Notes: generated by a model from the sequence alone, not told the origin. A stretch of DNA of 50,857 bases from an uncultured Chthonomonas sp. (GCA_903951425.1 CAJBBX010000059.1:1-50857); one strand, 5' to 3'; counted from the stretch's first letter, positions 1-9,662 are shown. Made by a program: numbers and translations.

Positions 1-2225
1 CAGCTCCCGTCGGCGTTGACCTTGAACTGGATTGTCTTGCCGCTCAGCGCGCTGCTGTCGGAGGTCTTTGTCAGCGTGCCTGTCAGCGTGATGGTATCCG
101 ACGCGTAGCAGGTGACCGCGTCGGCGGTGATGGTGGTGGGCTGTGTCGTCGCACCGAAGCTGATTTTGCTGACGTATGCGTCGAAGGTTCCGCCTCCGAA
201 CAGCGTCTGGTACGCACCGGTGGTGGTGGGAAAGCCGGTGCCGCCCGTGTAGCCGACGACGGTGGCGGCGCCGGCCGAGTCGAGGGCCACACCAAGCGCA
301 TACTCGGCGCGCGAGCCGCCCAGAAAGGAGCCGTAGAGCAGTGTCGCGCCGCTCGCATCGAGCCTCGCTATGTAGGCGTCGCCCCCGGAGCCGTACGTGG
401 CCTGGAGCGCATCTGCGGTGGTGGCAAAGCCGGGGCCGCCTACGTAGCCGCAGACAACGGGGGCGCCGTCCGCAGCGAGGGCGAGGCCGTAGCTGTACTT
501 CGCAGAGGAGCCGCCCAGGTAGGTGCTGTAGATAAGCGCCGTGCCCGCCGCGTTGAGCTTCGTGATGAAGCCGTCTTGGGTGGCAAACTTGGCGGTCTGA
601 TATGCGCCTGCTGTCGTCGGGAAGTTGCTGCTGCCGGTATAGCCGTGAACGACTGCGTTGCCGTCGGCGCCGATGGCGATGGCTCGGGCGTAATCTACGC
701 CCCCGCCGCCCAGGAAGGTGCTGTAGACCAGCTCCGTGCCGGTCGCGTTCAGCTTGGTGACGAAGGCGTCTGTGGTGCTGCCTCTGGTTGTCTGGTACGA
801 GGCGGTAACCGGGAATGTGGAGCTAGTAGTAGCCCCGCAGATGGTAGCGGCTCCGGCTGAGTCGATGGCGATGCCGTAGGCAGTGTCAGAGCCTGCGCCG
901 CCCAATAGGGTGCTGTAGACCAGCGCCGTCCCCGTCGCATTCAGCTTCGTTACGAAGACGTCATACGTGCCGCCGTGCGTAGTGTCGTACGCGCCGGTGG
1001 TTGTGGGGAACGCTCCGCCGGCCTGGCCGCAGATGGTGGCGGCTCCGAGCGTGTCAACGGCCACGGCGCAGGCAGTGTCATCGAACGCACCGCCCACGTA
1101 GGTGCTGTAGACCAACGCCGTGCCGTTCGAGTTCAGTCTGCTGACGAAGGCATCTGAGAAGCCGCCGTTGGCGGTCTGGAATGCGCCGGCGGTCGTGGGG
1201 AATGCGTCGCCGGCATAGCCGCAGATGGTGATGGCCCCGTCCGTATCGACCGCAAGGGCCAGGGCCTGATCGTCGTTGATGCTCCCCAGGTAGGTGGTGA
1301 AGTCCGCCGCCGTCCCGGCCGCATTGAGTTTGGTGACGAACGCATCGAGGCCGCCGCCGTGGGTGGGCTGATAGGCCCCGGTCGTGGCTGGGAAGAGCGC
1401 GCTTTGGCTTTTCCCACAGATGACCGCGGCGCCCGCGGCATCGAGCGCGACCCCGTTGGCCGCATCGCTCGCCTCTCCACCCAGCAAGGTGCTGTACTCC
1501 AGCGTCGGGTCCACTACCAGCGGCCGCGATGCATCGTAGCGAGCGACCTGGAAGGCGACCGTGTTCTGCTCCAGCGTGAAAGAGCAGGCCACCTGCTTGC
1601 GTACGCCGTTGATGGTCTGGTAGGCGTAAGGGCGGTTGAGGGTCACGTCGCCGCAGGACGTGGAAGCGACGAGCTTGCCGTCCACGCTTCGCAGCGACTT
1701 CGCGCCCGATACCGCCATGCGGATGCGCTTCGGGTCGGCGCCGGGCTCCACCACGAAGTCATACTCCAGCGCGCGCGACTTGCCCGCGCCGTAGGTGACC
1801 AGGTCGATGCCGGGGTAGACGCCCGCCAGCCTGGCGCGGGAGTAGGTTGGCACATTCGTGCGCCACTTCTTCGCGTCATTGCCGATGAAGTAGTTCACGA
1901 TGCCGGGCTGCTTCTCCAGCCCCGAGGCAACGGCCTTCGGATTGGAGCCTTGCAGCTTCAGGCGGAGCGCCGTGGCCTTGTCGCCCTTGCGCAGGGAGAC
2001 GACCATCTCGCGTTTCGTCAGGAAGAGCGCGCCCTGGCCCGAGCGGGCGACGAACTGCACCTCGCTGGGCCAGTGGCCCGTGTTCCTCTCGAACGTCAGC
2101 GGCAGGTTCGCCGTCTGCGGCGCTCGAAGGGCCTCGGGAGGGGCCGCGCCAGCCGATGCGGCCAGCGCGAGAAGGGCCGCCGGGTACGCGATCGCGCACC
2201 GGGGCAGGAGTGTCAGTCTTCGCAT
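1..2225 (-). CDS. SBBP beta-propeller-repeat secreted protein (partial, 3' end beyond window)
   Basis: At least 741 residues are visible and the gene runs off the left edge. I chose the ATG at 2225 because an AAAGGTGG ribosome-binding site precedes it and a signal peptide follows (MRRLTLLPRC, then an Ala/Leu core, residues 1-24). Residues about 28-240 form the N-terminal domain typical of SBBP proteins, with GHWPSEVQFVAR near its start and RPLVVDPTLEYS at its end. From residue 244 there are seven 64-65-residue repeats, each starting Y-S-T-x-L-G-G and containing IxxDxxGxxxxxG and F-P-T-T-x-G-A-Y-Q. Seven units match one seven-bladed propeller. From residue 694 an Ig-like domain begins (TGTLTKTSDS, SGKTIQFKVN). 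No catalytic motif is seen. A surface or extracellular binding protein is likely, with its C-terminal anchor or sorting signal off-window. Confidence 0.9.
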   Translation of the reverse strand, partial: MRRLTLLPRCAIAYPAALLALAASAGAAPPEALRAPQTANLPLTFERNTGHWPSEVQFVARSGQGALFLTKREMVVSLRKGDKATALRLKLQGSNPKAVASGLEKQPGIVNYFIGNDAKKWRTNVPTYSRARLAGVYPGIDLVTYGAGKSRALEYDFVVEPGADPKRIRMAVSGAKSLRSVDGKLVASTSCGDVTLNRPYAYQTINGVRKQVACSFTLEQNTVAFQVARYDASRPLVVDPTLEYSTLLGGEASDAANGVALDAAGAAVICGKSQSALFPATTGAYQPTHGGGLDAFVTKLNAAGTAADFTTYLGSINDDQALALAVDTDGAITICGYAGDAFPTTAGAFQTANGGFSDAFVSRLNSNGTALVYSTYVGGAFDDTACAVAVDTLGAATICGQAGGAFPTTTGAYDTTHGGTYDVFVTKLNATGTALVYSTLLGGAGSDTAYGIAIDSAGAATICGATTSSTFPVTASYQTTRGSTTDAFVTKLNATGTELVYSTFLGGGGVDYARAIAIGADGNAVVHGYTGSSNFPTTAGAYQTAKFATQDGFITKLNAAGTALIYSTYLGGSSAKYSYGLALAADGAPVVCGYVGGPGFATTADALQATYGSGGDAYIARLDASGATLLYGSFLGGSRAEYALGVALDSAGAATVVGYTGGTGFPTTTGAYQTLFGGGTFDAYVSKISFGATTQPTTITADAVTCYASDTITLTGTLTKTSDSSALSGKTIQFKVNADGS
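319..1500 (-). repeat. Seven tandem SBBP coding repeats, 192-195 bp each
   Basis: The codons for the Y-S-T-x-L-G-G motif recur at about 1480, 1285, 1093, 901, 709, 514 and 319. Spacings are 195, 192, 192, 192, 195 and 195 bp, so every unit stays in frame. Units are alike at the anchor motifs (GGTGCTGTA on the plus strand) but diverged between them, so this is an old protein repeat and not a recent DNA duplication. Confidence 0.85.
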
Positions 2226-2642
2226 GTGCCACCTTTCCCATCCAGCAGAAGCCAACGGCCTCCCCAATGTGGGGAGGCGTCCGCGTGGGGCGGCAAATCA
2301 TGTCTGAGCGGAACCGCAACGGCCCGCCGGTGAGGCGACGCACCCACGTTCGCAGGATATCACGTTTGGGGAAAGTACGCAAGCCCCTTGTCGATCAGGC
2401 ATGCAGGATCGGATGCGCCGTTTGTGGTTCGGGTGCGCGGTGGTCGTGGGCGCCGGATACGAACGGCGCAGGGTCGCCGTTGGGCGGTCCGACGGCGCGG
2501 CGAGTATGGCCTGTGGCGCTGAAGGGGCATGGGAAGGCGGCACGACCGTATGCGGCGCCGCGCCCGGTCGTGGCGGCTACCCGGTACCATAGGCCGACGA
2601 TGCGCCTTCTGTCTGCGCTCGCCACCGAGAGGAGCCGCGATC
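2226..2642. other. Divergent intergenic region, no gene seen
   Basis: These 417 bases separate the SBBP gene and the GH106 gene, which diverge, so promoters for both must lie here. Open frames crossing it lack homology I recognise and have no consistent start. Both flanking genes have ribosome-binding sites inside it (AAAGGTGG before 2225, GAGAGGAG before 2643). I could not pick out a convincing -35/-10 pair. Confidence 0.5.
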
Positions 2643-5600
2643 ATGACCCGACCCGTTCGCCTGGCCGCCCTGCTGTCGGCCCTGGCCGCCTGCGTTCCCG
2701 CCGCCCACGGCGCTCCGGCGCTGGACCTGGCCGCGGGCTTCGCCAAGCCGCCCATGGCGGCCAGACCGTGGGTCTTCTGGTGGTTCGAGGGGGGCTACGG
2801 CGGCAAGGAGGGCATGGCGCGGGACATCGCGGCCATGCGCGAGAAGGGGATCGGCGGCGTCATGCATATGCAGACGCTCAACTCGTCCGGCATGCCCCTG
2901 CCCGCGGAGCCGCCTATGCTCGGCCCGGCATGGGCCGACTGGTTCGGCGAGGCCGCACGGCTAGCCGGCAAGGCGGGCATGACCATGAGCGCCAGCATCG
3001 TGGACGGCTGGGCGTTCGGTGGCGCCTGGGTCGACAAGGAGGCCGCGGCAAAGATGCTGGTCTCGTCCGAGTTGCAGGTGGACGGTCCCGGCGACCTGCA
3101 GGCGCCGCTACCCATGCCCTTCACGCGGCTGGGCGTCTACCGCGATGTGGCCGTCGTGGCGTTCCCTGAGTCGCCGACGCGTCCGCCTGCGCCGGCGTTC
3201 GTGGCCGGGAGCCATACCGACAAGGGCTACTGCGAGGAGGAGAACTGGCCCGCGGCGCATGCCTTCGACGCCGATCCCGAGACCTACTGGCGGACCTCCG
3301 CCGCGCCCTCTTTTGCCGGCCCCGTCTGGATCCAGGCCACCTACGGCCGGCCGATCGCCGCTACGGCGGCCTACCTGCGGGCCATGCCGGACGGCGGACC
3401 GCGCGAGTGCGAACTGCAGGCTTCGGACGACGGCCATGCCTTCCGCACCGTTGCCCGGTTCACCATGGGCATGGGCGACGCACGTACCTGGTCGATCCCC
3501 AAGACGAGCGCCACCACTTTCCGCCTGCTGATCACCTCGGCCCACGCGACGGACGTTCGGCTGGCCGAGTTCCAGATGCTCCGACGGGGCGACCAGCCGG
3601 TCGTGCGGCGGGGCGTGAAGTGGTGGGACCTTAAGTCGGGCAACCGGGGCTGGCTGGTTGTGGGCTCGCTGGCCGAGGAGTACCCCGTCGATGCTGCCTC
3701 CGACCTCAAGAGCGGCCACGTCATCGACCTTACGCGCCGCCTTCAGCCCGACGGACGGCTCGACTGGAGCCCGCCCGCAGGCCGGTGGACCGTCATGCGC
3801 TTCGGCTGGACCACCATCGGGCAGCCCGCACGCATGTCGGGCGGCGGCGGCTACGAAGTGGACGTCCTCAGCGCCAAGGGCGCCGACCTGATGTTCGACA
3901 ACGCCGCTGTTGGGATGCTCGCGGCTGCGGAGGCGAGGGCGCCGGGCGTGATGAAGGTCTTCCACACGGACAGCTGGGAGATCGGCGCCGACGTGCAGGG
4001 GCAGCAGCCCACATGGACCGGCGACTTCCGGGAGCAGTTCCGACGCCGGCGCGGCTACGACCTGCTGCCCATGCTCCCGGCCATGGCGCGGCGGCTTGTT
4101 GACGACCGCGAGACGACGAGCCGGTTCCTGAACGACTACCGCGACACCATCGCCGACCTGGTTGCCGACTACTACGGTCGCCTGCAGCAGCGCGCCCACC
4201 GGCGGAAGACGCTGATGAACCCCGAGTCGGGCTACGGCAGCTACCCTTCGCCGCAGATCGACGGGCTGAAGGTCTTCGGCCGGGCCGACCTGCCCATGGC
4301 GGAGGTGGCGCACAGCAACGCCGAGGTGGTCTCCATGGCATCGCCCGTCTGCGACGCCCTGCGGACGGCGGCCTCGGGCGCGCGCATCTATGGCCGGCAG
4401 ATCGTGCAGGCCGAGACGCTGACGTACCACCCATGGCTGGGGCAGGTGACGGCGCCCACCGTGTACCGGCGCACACTCAACTACTGCTTCGCCAACGGCC
4501 TGAACCAGGCCGTTATACATAAATATGTCCACCAGCCCTTCGAGTACAAGCCGGGGCTGGAGGACTACGGCATCTTCAGCCGCCACTACACCTGGTGGCC
4601 CATGGCCGACGGGATCCTGGGCGCCATCGGGCGGTGCCAGTACATGCTGCAGCAGGGCCGGTTCGTAGCCGATGCGGCCTACTTCGTGGGCGAGGGCGCC
4701 ACGCGGTTCGTGCCCAGCCGATCCATGCTGCAGCCGCCCCTGCCGGCGGGATGCGACTTCGACGGGATCAATGCCGAAGTGCTGCTCACGCGGCTCTCCG
4801 TGAAGGGCGGTCGCCTCGTGCTGCCCGACGGCCTCAGCTACCGGTATCTGGTCCTGCTCGAGCCGAACTGCGCGACCATGAGCCCCGCCGTGCTGGCCAG
4901 GATACGGCAACTCGTGGCCGAGGGCGCCACAGTGATCGGCAATCCGCCCAGGCACGCCCAGGGCCTGGGCAACCGCACGGCCGCCGACATCCGCATCGGC
5001 GTGCTGGTCGGTGAGATGTGGGGCGCCCGACGTCCCGCCGCCGGAGTGCGCAGGCTCGGGAAGGGGAGGGTCATCTGGGGGCGCTCGCTGCAGGCCGTGA
5101 TGGCCTCCGACGGCGTGCCGCCGGACCTGGAGACGGCCCCCGACCCGCGCGCGGCGGCGGCTATGCCGGGCCACGCAGGGCTCCAGGGCGCACAGTGGAT
5201 CTGGCACGCGGCCGACGGCGGCAATCCTCTTCCGGGCGTCCGTAGCTTCCGCGCCACCCTGGCCGTGCCCGCAGGTAGCCGTGTCGTGCGGGCGCTTGCC
5301 ACCATGTCGGCCGACAACGAGTTCGTGCTCTCGGTGAACGGCAAGGAGTGCCTGAGAAGTGTGGACTTCACGCATGCGGTGGACGCCGACATCACGCGGC
5401 TCCTGCGCACGGGCGCAAACAGAATCCTGGTCCGGGCCACGAACAGCACTAACCAACCCAGCCCGGCAGGCCTCATCGGGCGGATCGTGGTAACGCTCAC
5501 CGGCGGGAAGCGGATCGAGCTCGCCACCGACGGCGACGCGTGGCAGTCCAGCGCCGATCAGGCCGCCTGGGCCGCGCCGCGCACGCTCGGGCCTCTGGGC

Positions 5601-6431
5601 GTCGGTCCCTGGGGCATGGTCGACGCGACTGCCGTGGCCGGCATGGACTGGATCCATCGCCGCACCGACCGCGCCGATATCTACTTCATCGCCAACCCCA
5701 CGAGCCGCGACGTGGCCCTGCAGGCGGCGCTCCGCGCGCGGGACGCGGCCCCGGAGCTGTTCGATCCGCTCACAGGCGAGACCCAGCCGTTGCCGGAGTA
5801 CGTCCGCCGCGGCGCCCGGACCCACCTGCCGCTACGGCTGGGCGCCTACCAGGGCTTCTTCGTGGTCTTCCGCAACAAGGTGACTCGACCGGCCACCACG
5901 GCGGCCAACTTCCCGGCGCGGCGGGCCGTGACGGAGGTACGCGGGCCGTGGAGCGTCCGGTTCGACCCGGCCTGGGTCTCACCCGCATTGGGCTCCGGCG
6001 CGAAGGGCGAGGTCGAGTTCGTCGACCTGACAGACTGGACCAAGCGGCCTGAGGAGGGCCTGCGCCACTACTCCGGCATCGCCACCTACCACACCACATT
6101 CGCCATGCCGTCCAAGCCGGCGCCGGGCAAACGGCGGCGCTGCTACCTGAGCCTGGGAGTGGTCCGCGACGTCGCCCGCGTGCGGCTGAACGGCAGGGAT
6201 CTGGGCACGGCTTGGTGCGAGCCCTGGCAGGTGGAACTCACCTCGGCGATCCGGCCCGGCGCCAATCGGCTGGAGATCGATGTGGCGAACCTCTGGGCCA
6301 ACCGGGTGATCGGCGATGCGTCGCGGCCCGCATCCGAGCGCCTCACCAAGGGCAACTTCCTTCTGCCGGCGAACACGCCGCTCTACCCGTCCGGCCTCAT
6401 GGGGCCCGTTCGCATCCTGGCATCCGAATAA
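2643..6431 (+). CDS. GH106-type alpha-L-rhamnosidase, secreted, multidomain
   Basis: This 1262-residue enzyme is predicted to release L-rhamnose from plant or microbial polysaccharide outside the cell. The ATG at 2643 follows GAGAGGAG and opens a signal peptide (MTRPVRLAALLSALAAC). The GH106 barrel starts at WVFWWFEGGYGGKEGM, continues through KGIGGVMHMQ, and has FHTDSWEIG near residue 442 followed by the FRRRRGYDLLPMLPAM segment typical of the family. A discoidin (F5/8 type C) module is inserted at about residues 200-315. Two lectin-like beta-sandwich domains follow, at about 850-955 (WIWHAADGG, NRILVRATN) and 1141-1262 (GH2-type sugar-binding fold ending in NLWANRVIGD). The rhaA and rhaM genes in the window fit a rhamnose substrate. 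The exact linkage cleaved cannot be told. Confidence 0.85.
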   Translation: MTRPVRLAALLSALAACVPAAHGAPALDLAAGFAKPPMAARPWVFWWFEGGYGGKEGMARDIAAMREKGIGGVMHMQTLNSSGMPLPAEPPMLGPAWADWFGEAARLAGKAGMTMSASIVDGWAFGGAWVDKEAAAKMLVSSELQVDGPGDLQAPLPMPFTRLGVYRDVAVVAFPESPTRPPAPAFVAGSHTDKGYCEEENWPAAHAFDADPETYWRTSAAPSFAGPVWIQATYGRPIAATAAYLRAMPDGGPRECELQASDDGHAFRTVARFTMGMGDARTWSIPKTSATTFRLLITSAHATDVRLAEFQMLRRGDQPVVRRGVKWWDLKSGNRGWLVVGSLAEEYPVDAASDLKSGHVIDLTRRLQPDGRLDWSPPAGRWTVMRFGWTTIGQPARMSGGGGYEVDVLSAKGADLMFDNAAVGMLAAAEARAPGVMKVFHTDSWEIGADVQGQQPTWTGDFREQFRRRRGYDLLPMLPAMARRLVDDRETTSRFLNDYRDTIADLVADYYGRLQQRAHRRKTLMNPESGYGSYPSPQIDGLKVFGRADLPMAEVAHSNAEVVSMASPVCDALRTAASGARIYGRQIVQAETLTYHPWLGQVTAPTVYRRTLNYCFANGLNQAVIHKYVHQPFEYKPGLEDYGIFSRHYTWWPMADGILGAIGRCQYMLQQGRFVADAAYFVGEGATRFVPSRSMLQPPLPAGCDFDGINAEVLLTRLSVKGGRLVLPDGLSYRYLVLLEPNCATMSPAVLARIRQLVAEGATVIGNPPRHAQGLGNRTAADIRIGVLVGEMWGARRPAAGVRRLGKGRVIWGRSLQAVMASDGVPPDLETAPDPRAAAAMPGHAGLQGAQWIWHAADGGNPLPGVRSFRATLAVPAGSRVVRALATMSADNEFVLSVNGKECLRSVDFTHAVDADITRLLRTGANRILVRATNSTNQPSPAGLIGRIVVTLTGGKRIELATDGDAWQSSADQAAWAAPRTLGPLGVGPWGMVDATAVAGMDWIHRRTDRADIYFIANPTSRDVALQAALRARDAAPELFDPLTGETQPLPEYVRRGARTHLPLRLGAYQGFFVVFRNKVTRPATTAANFPARRAVTEVRGPWSVRFDPAWVSPALGSGAKGEVEFVDLTDWTKRPEEGLRHYSGIATYHTTFAMPSKPAPGKRRRCYLSLGVVRDVARVRLNGRDLGTAWCEPWQVELTSAIRPGANRLEIDVANLWANRVIGDASRPASERLTKGNFLLPANTPLYPSGLMGPVRILASE

Positions 6432-6946
6432 TGGCCTCGATGGAGCATGCAGTGCGGCTGATCGGTCTGGCGGCGCTGCCGTCCGCGTGCCTCGGATCGG
6501 CGAACCCGCGGCGATCCGCCGCGCCACACCCGATGACGAGGCCTGCATGGCGGAGGACGTTTCGGCGCCGCACGATCTACGGTCGGATCGGACAGATCGA
6601 CTGCGTTCGTGATGCCCTCCAATCGCGCTCACTCTACATTATTGACCGCGGTTCTCAGGCCGGCTCGGACCTGAACCAGTACATGCCCGGCTTCTCCGCA
6701 GTCGAACCGGAGCCGGCGCCTCGAACGAAGCCGGTGTTGGGCCCCGACCGTTTCAGGAGCGATGGATTGGGAGTGGCTCTTGCGCTCGAGAGGCCCGCGG
6801 GCCATGTGGTGAACCCACACTACCCGTGGAGACGACCGGTTCGCCTCGCCCTGCGCCGGTGACACCGAGACCGCCCTTGCGGCTAGTGAACCCACTTCGG
6901 AGTACACTAGTACCGCCCTGACAACGTAGTGGGCAAGGAGCGCGGT
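6432..6946. other. Intergenic region between GH106 gene and uppP, no intact gene
   Basis: The 515 bases have no reading frame with codon use or homology like the neighbours. One plus frame around 6500-6545 reads RIGEPAAIRRATPDDEA, which resembles the first residues of a GNAT acetyltransferase, but nothing GNAT-like follows, so at most it is a decayed fragment. The last 30 bases hold the uppP ribosome-binding site. Confidence 0.4.
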
Positions 6947-7759
6947 TTGAGCGACCTGCAAGCGCTCGTCCTCGGGTTCGTGCAAGGCTTCACCGAATGG
7001 CTTCCTATCAGCAGCACCGGTCATCTGCGTGTCGTCCCTGAGATCCTGGGATGGAGCTTCGACCAACAGTTACTGACTGCATTTACTGCGATATCGCAGT
7101 TCGGCACACTTCTAGCGGCAATCATTTACTTCCGGCGTGATATCGTGGCCATCCTCACCGGCCGCGGCGATGAAGGTGAAGCCGGGCGCAAGCTTCTCGT
7201 CCCCGTCGTGATCGGCACCTTGCCGGTGGTTGTCCTGGGTCTGGCGCTCCACAAGGTGATTGAGCACCAGTTCCGCTCGCTGACCATCGTCGCGTCCAGC
7301 ATGATCGTGTTCGCGCTGGCTCTGGCGTGGTCCGAACGGCGCGCGAGCCGGCACCGCGGCATCGGTGACGTGACCTTGCTGGACGGTCTGGCCGTCGGCA
7401 TCGGACAGGCGTTTTCGCTCATCCCAGGCGCCTCCCGCTCCGGCACCACCATGACGGCTGCCATGGCCTGCGGCTTCGAGCGCGCCACGGCCGCGCGGTT
7501 TTCCTTCCTGCTCAGCCTGCCGGCCGTCTTCGCCGCGGGCGCCTACGAGATGGTGAAGGTGCGCCATTCGCTGGCCGGCGCCGGCATGGTGCGGCCCACC
7601 CTGATCGCTACCGTCGTGGCCTTCGTCGTCGGCTGGGCGACTATCGACTGGCTGCTGAAGTTCCTGAAGAGCCAGCCGACGACCGTGTTCGTCATCTACC
7701 GCATCGTTGTGGGCGCCGCGGTGCTGGCGTTGCTTGCGGCGGGCCGACTTACCCCGTGA
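6947..7759 (+). CDS. uppP: Undecaprenyl-diphosphatase UppP/BacA
   Basis: This membrane enzyme dephosphorylates undecaprenyl diphosphate, recycling the lipid carrier for peptidoglycan and surface glycans. It has 270 residues, normal for the family. Both signature loops are intact: EGFTEWLPISSTGH-type sequence at residues 15-26 (with Glu17) and PGASRSGTT at about 161-169. Hydrophobic segments account for most of the rest. I chose the TTG at 6947, seven bases after AAGGAG, over the in-frame GTG at 6929, which would place that Shine-Dalgarno inside the gene. It is followed closely by a glycosyltransferase, a GNAT and an aminotransferase, so it may serve this glycan locus as well as the cell wall. 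Confidence 0.93.
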   Translation: MSDLQALVLGFVQGFTEWLPISSTGHLRVVPEILGWSFDQQLLTAFTAISQFGTLLAAIIYFRRDIVAILTGRGDEGEAGRKLLVPVVIGTLPVVVLGLALHKVIEHQFRSLTIVASSMIVFALALAWSERRASRHRGIGDVTLLDGLAVGIGQAFSLIPGASRSGTTMTAAMACGFERATAARFSFLLSLPAVFAAGAYEMVKVRHSLAGAGMVRPTLIATVVAFVVGWATIDWLLKFLKSQPTTVFVIYRIVVGAAVLALLAAGRLTP

Positions 7760-7794
7760 GTTCTAGCGCCCTGCGCGGAGGCGACGGCCGCCCC

Positions 7795-9024
7795 ATGCGT
7801 ATCCTGTTCCTCTCGGCCTACTTCGTGCCTGAGATCGGATCGGGTCCGCACCTGGCCTATGAGTTCGCCCGGACACTGACCGAGTGGGGGCACCACGTGA
7901 CGGTCGTCACCGGCTTCCCGCGCTACAACCTGCCCGAGATGCCGGTGGAGTACCGGGGCGGCCTGACGCGCGAGGAGAGCATGGGCGGCGTGCGAGTGCT
8001 GCGCATTAAGGCTCCGAACAACTACGGCGGCTCCACCCTGAGCCGTGGCCTGGTGCAGATTCTGGCCCCACCGGTCTATGGCCTTCGAGGGCGCATGCTG
8101 CCGCCCTTCGATGTCGTCTACACGGTGACCCCGCCCGTGCTCATGGGCGGCGCGGCCCGCATGGCCGCCCGGTCGGGGCGCATTCCGTGGGTGGCGTCGG
8201 TGCAGGACCTCTTCCCGCAGAGCATGGTGGATCTGGGCGTCCTCACGCATCCTGGGCTGATCCGGCTCTTCGAGGACATGGAGCGCAAGCTGTACCGGCG
8301 CGCCGACCGCATCACGGTCATGTCGGAAGGCAACAGGTCGCACGTAGTGAGCCGCGGCGCCCGCGCCGAGCACGTCAGCGTGGTGCCGAACTGGGTAGAC
8401 ACCGAGGCCATTCGTCCTGCCCCGCGCGGCAATGCGTTCCGCGCCGAGCACGGGTTGGCCGATCGGTTCGTGGTCCTCTTTGCCGGTACCATGGGCAGTT
8501 CGCAAGGGATCTCGGTGGTGGTCGATGCCGCCCGGCTGCTTTCGGATGACCAGTCGGTGCGGTTCGTGCTCGTAGGCGACGGGGTGGACAAGCGCGTGCT
8601 TCAGGATCGCGCCGCAGGGCTGACCAATGTGCAGTTCATTCCCATGCTCCCGCAGGAGCGTTACGCCGAGGCCCTGCACGCCTGTGATGTGGGGCTGGTA
8701 ACGTTGAGGCCCGAGGTGCAGACACCGACGGTGCCCTCCAAGATTCCTACCATCATGGCGGCGGGCAGGCCTATTGCAGCGTCCATGCCGCTTGCCGGCG
8801 ACGCGCCCCAGCTCATCAGTGCCGCCGGCGCCGGTCTGGTTACGAATGCAGGCGATGCCGGAGGCCTGGCGCAGTCGGTCCGAGCCCTGGCCGCCGATCG
8901 CGCACGGGCAGCGGAGATGGGCATGAGCGGGAGAGCCTACGTGGAGGCGCACCTCTCACGGCAGGCCTGCGTGCGGCGGGCCGAGGCCGTGCTGCGTTCA
9001 GCCGTCGAAGGGGGTCGGCGATGA
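7795..9024 (+). CDS. GT4-family glycosyltransferase (WbuB-like)
   Basis: About 409 residues, a GT-B fold cytoplasmic glycosyltransferase adding a sugar to a lipid-linked or surface glycan. The N-terminal domain starts RILFLSAYFVPEIGSGP and contains GHHVTVVTGFPRYN. The pattern VTPPVLMGGAARMAAR, then DLFPQSMVDLGVL, is typical of WbuB/WcaI-type enzymes. The C-terminal nucleotide-sugar domain starts near VVLFAGTMGSSQG and has TVPSKIPTIMAAGRPI. The ATG at 7795 is preferred for protein homology, although GGAGG lies 12 bases upstream. A GTG at 7756 overlapping the uppP stop would add 13 residues. The stop overlaps the next gene by four bases (ATGA), so they are translationally coupled. Donor and acceptor are unknown. 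Confidence 0.85.
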   Translation: MRILFLSAYFVPEIGSGPHLAYEFARTLTEWGHHVTVVTGFPRYNLPEMPVEYRGGLTREESMGGVRVLRIKAPNNYGGSTLSRGLVQILAPPVYGLRGRMLPPFDVVYTVTPPVLMGGAARMAARSGRIPWVASVQDLFPQSMVDLGVLTHPGLIRLFEDMERKLYRRADRITVMSEGNRSHVVSRGARAEHVSVVPNWVDTEAIRPAPRGNAFRAEHGLADRFVVLFAGTMGSSQGISVVVDAARLLSDDQSVRFVLVGDGVDKRVLQDRAAGLTNVQFIPMLPQERYAEALHACDVGLVTLRPEVQTPTVPSKIPTIMAAGRPIAASMPLAGDAPQLISAAGAGLVTNAGDAGGLAQSVRALAADRARAAEMGMSGRAYVEAHLSRQACVRRAEAVLRSAVEGGRR

Positions 9025-9662
9025 GCGTATTAGCGGCCGGCCCACGAGTGCGACAGGCTACGGCCGACGACCTGAACCGTCTGGTTCGGGTGCATGTGGC
9101 CGCGTTCCCCGACTTCTTCATGACGCGGTTGGGGAGGCGCTTCCTGCGCGCCTACTATGGTATGGTGCTGGCGCACCCCAGGGGGATACTCCTTGTGGCT
9201 GATACCCCGGAAGGCGTCCAGGGCTTTGTGGCCGGTTTCACCGACCCGGGCAGGTTCTACACGTCTATGCGGATCCATGCCGCGCGCCTGGCCATTCGAG
9301 CGATTGTCGGTATCGTGCGGCGGCCCTGCCTCTGGCGTCGGCTGGTTCGCACTGCCCAGGGCGTTGTTCGGCCTCGCACGGTCTTCACGGCGTTGCCTGA
9401 CTCCTGCGAACTTGCGTCGCTGGGTGTCAGCCCTACCTACTCGGGCAAGGGCATGGGACGCGCCTTGGTGTCCGCATTTATGGCGGTCGCTTCAGAGCAG
9501 GGCGCGACGCATGTCTACCTGACCACCGCCGAGCGGGGCAACGAGCGAGTGAACCGCTTCTACATCCGTCTGGGCTTCGTGTCCACCGGGGCCTACGTGA
9601 GTTCGGGCGGCGAGAGCAAAGTGCGATACGAGGTTAAGCTACCGTGGAGCGCCCCCGTCTAG
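9021..9662 (+). CDS. GNAT-family N-acetyltransferase
   Basis: 213 residues with a single GNAT fold that transfers an acetyl (or acyl) group from CoA to an amine. It starts VRQATADDLNRLVRVHVAAFP, the usual beta1-alpha1 region. The CoA-binding loop is LGVSPTYSGKGMGRALVSAF at about residues 133-152, and the C-terminal part has NRFYIRLGF. The start overlaps the upstream glycosyltransferase stop by four bases, and an aminotransferase for nucleotide sugars lies downstream. The likely substrate is therefore an amino-sugar or a glycan component, but this is context only. The insert at about residues 85-120 (Arg/Trp-rich) is unlike minimal GNATs. Confidence 0.8.
   Translation: MSVLAAGPRVRQATADDLNRLVRVHVAAFPDFFMTRLGRRFLRAYYGMVLAHPRGILLVADTPEGVQGFVAGFTDPGRFYTSMRIHAARLAIRAIVGIVRRPCLWRRLVRTAQGVVRPRTVFTALPDSCELASLGVSPTYSGKGMGRALVSAFMAVASEQGATHVYLTTAERGNERVNRFYIRLGFVSTGAYVSSGGESKVRYEVKLPWSAPV

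Noticed and set aside
3108-5825. A 905-codon open frame on the minus strand, opposite the GH106 gene
   Set aside because: It has no recognisable family, no good start and a His/Arg/Gly-rich composition typical of antisense frames in GC-rich genes. The plus-strand gene has clear GH106 motifs.
6500-6545. GNAT-like start (IRRATPDDEA) in the gap before uppP
   Set aside because: Only about ten residues match and no acetyltransferase core follows in any frame; could be a relic or chance.
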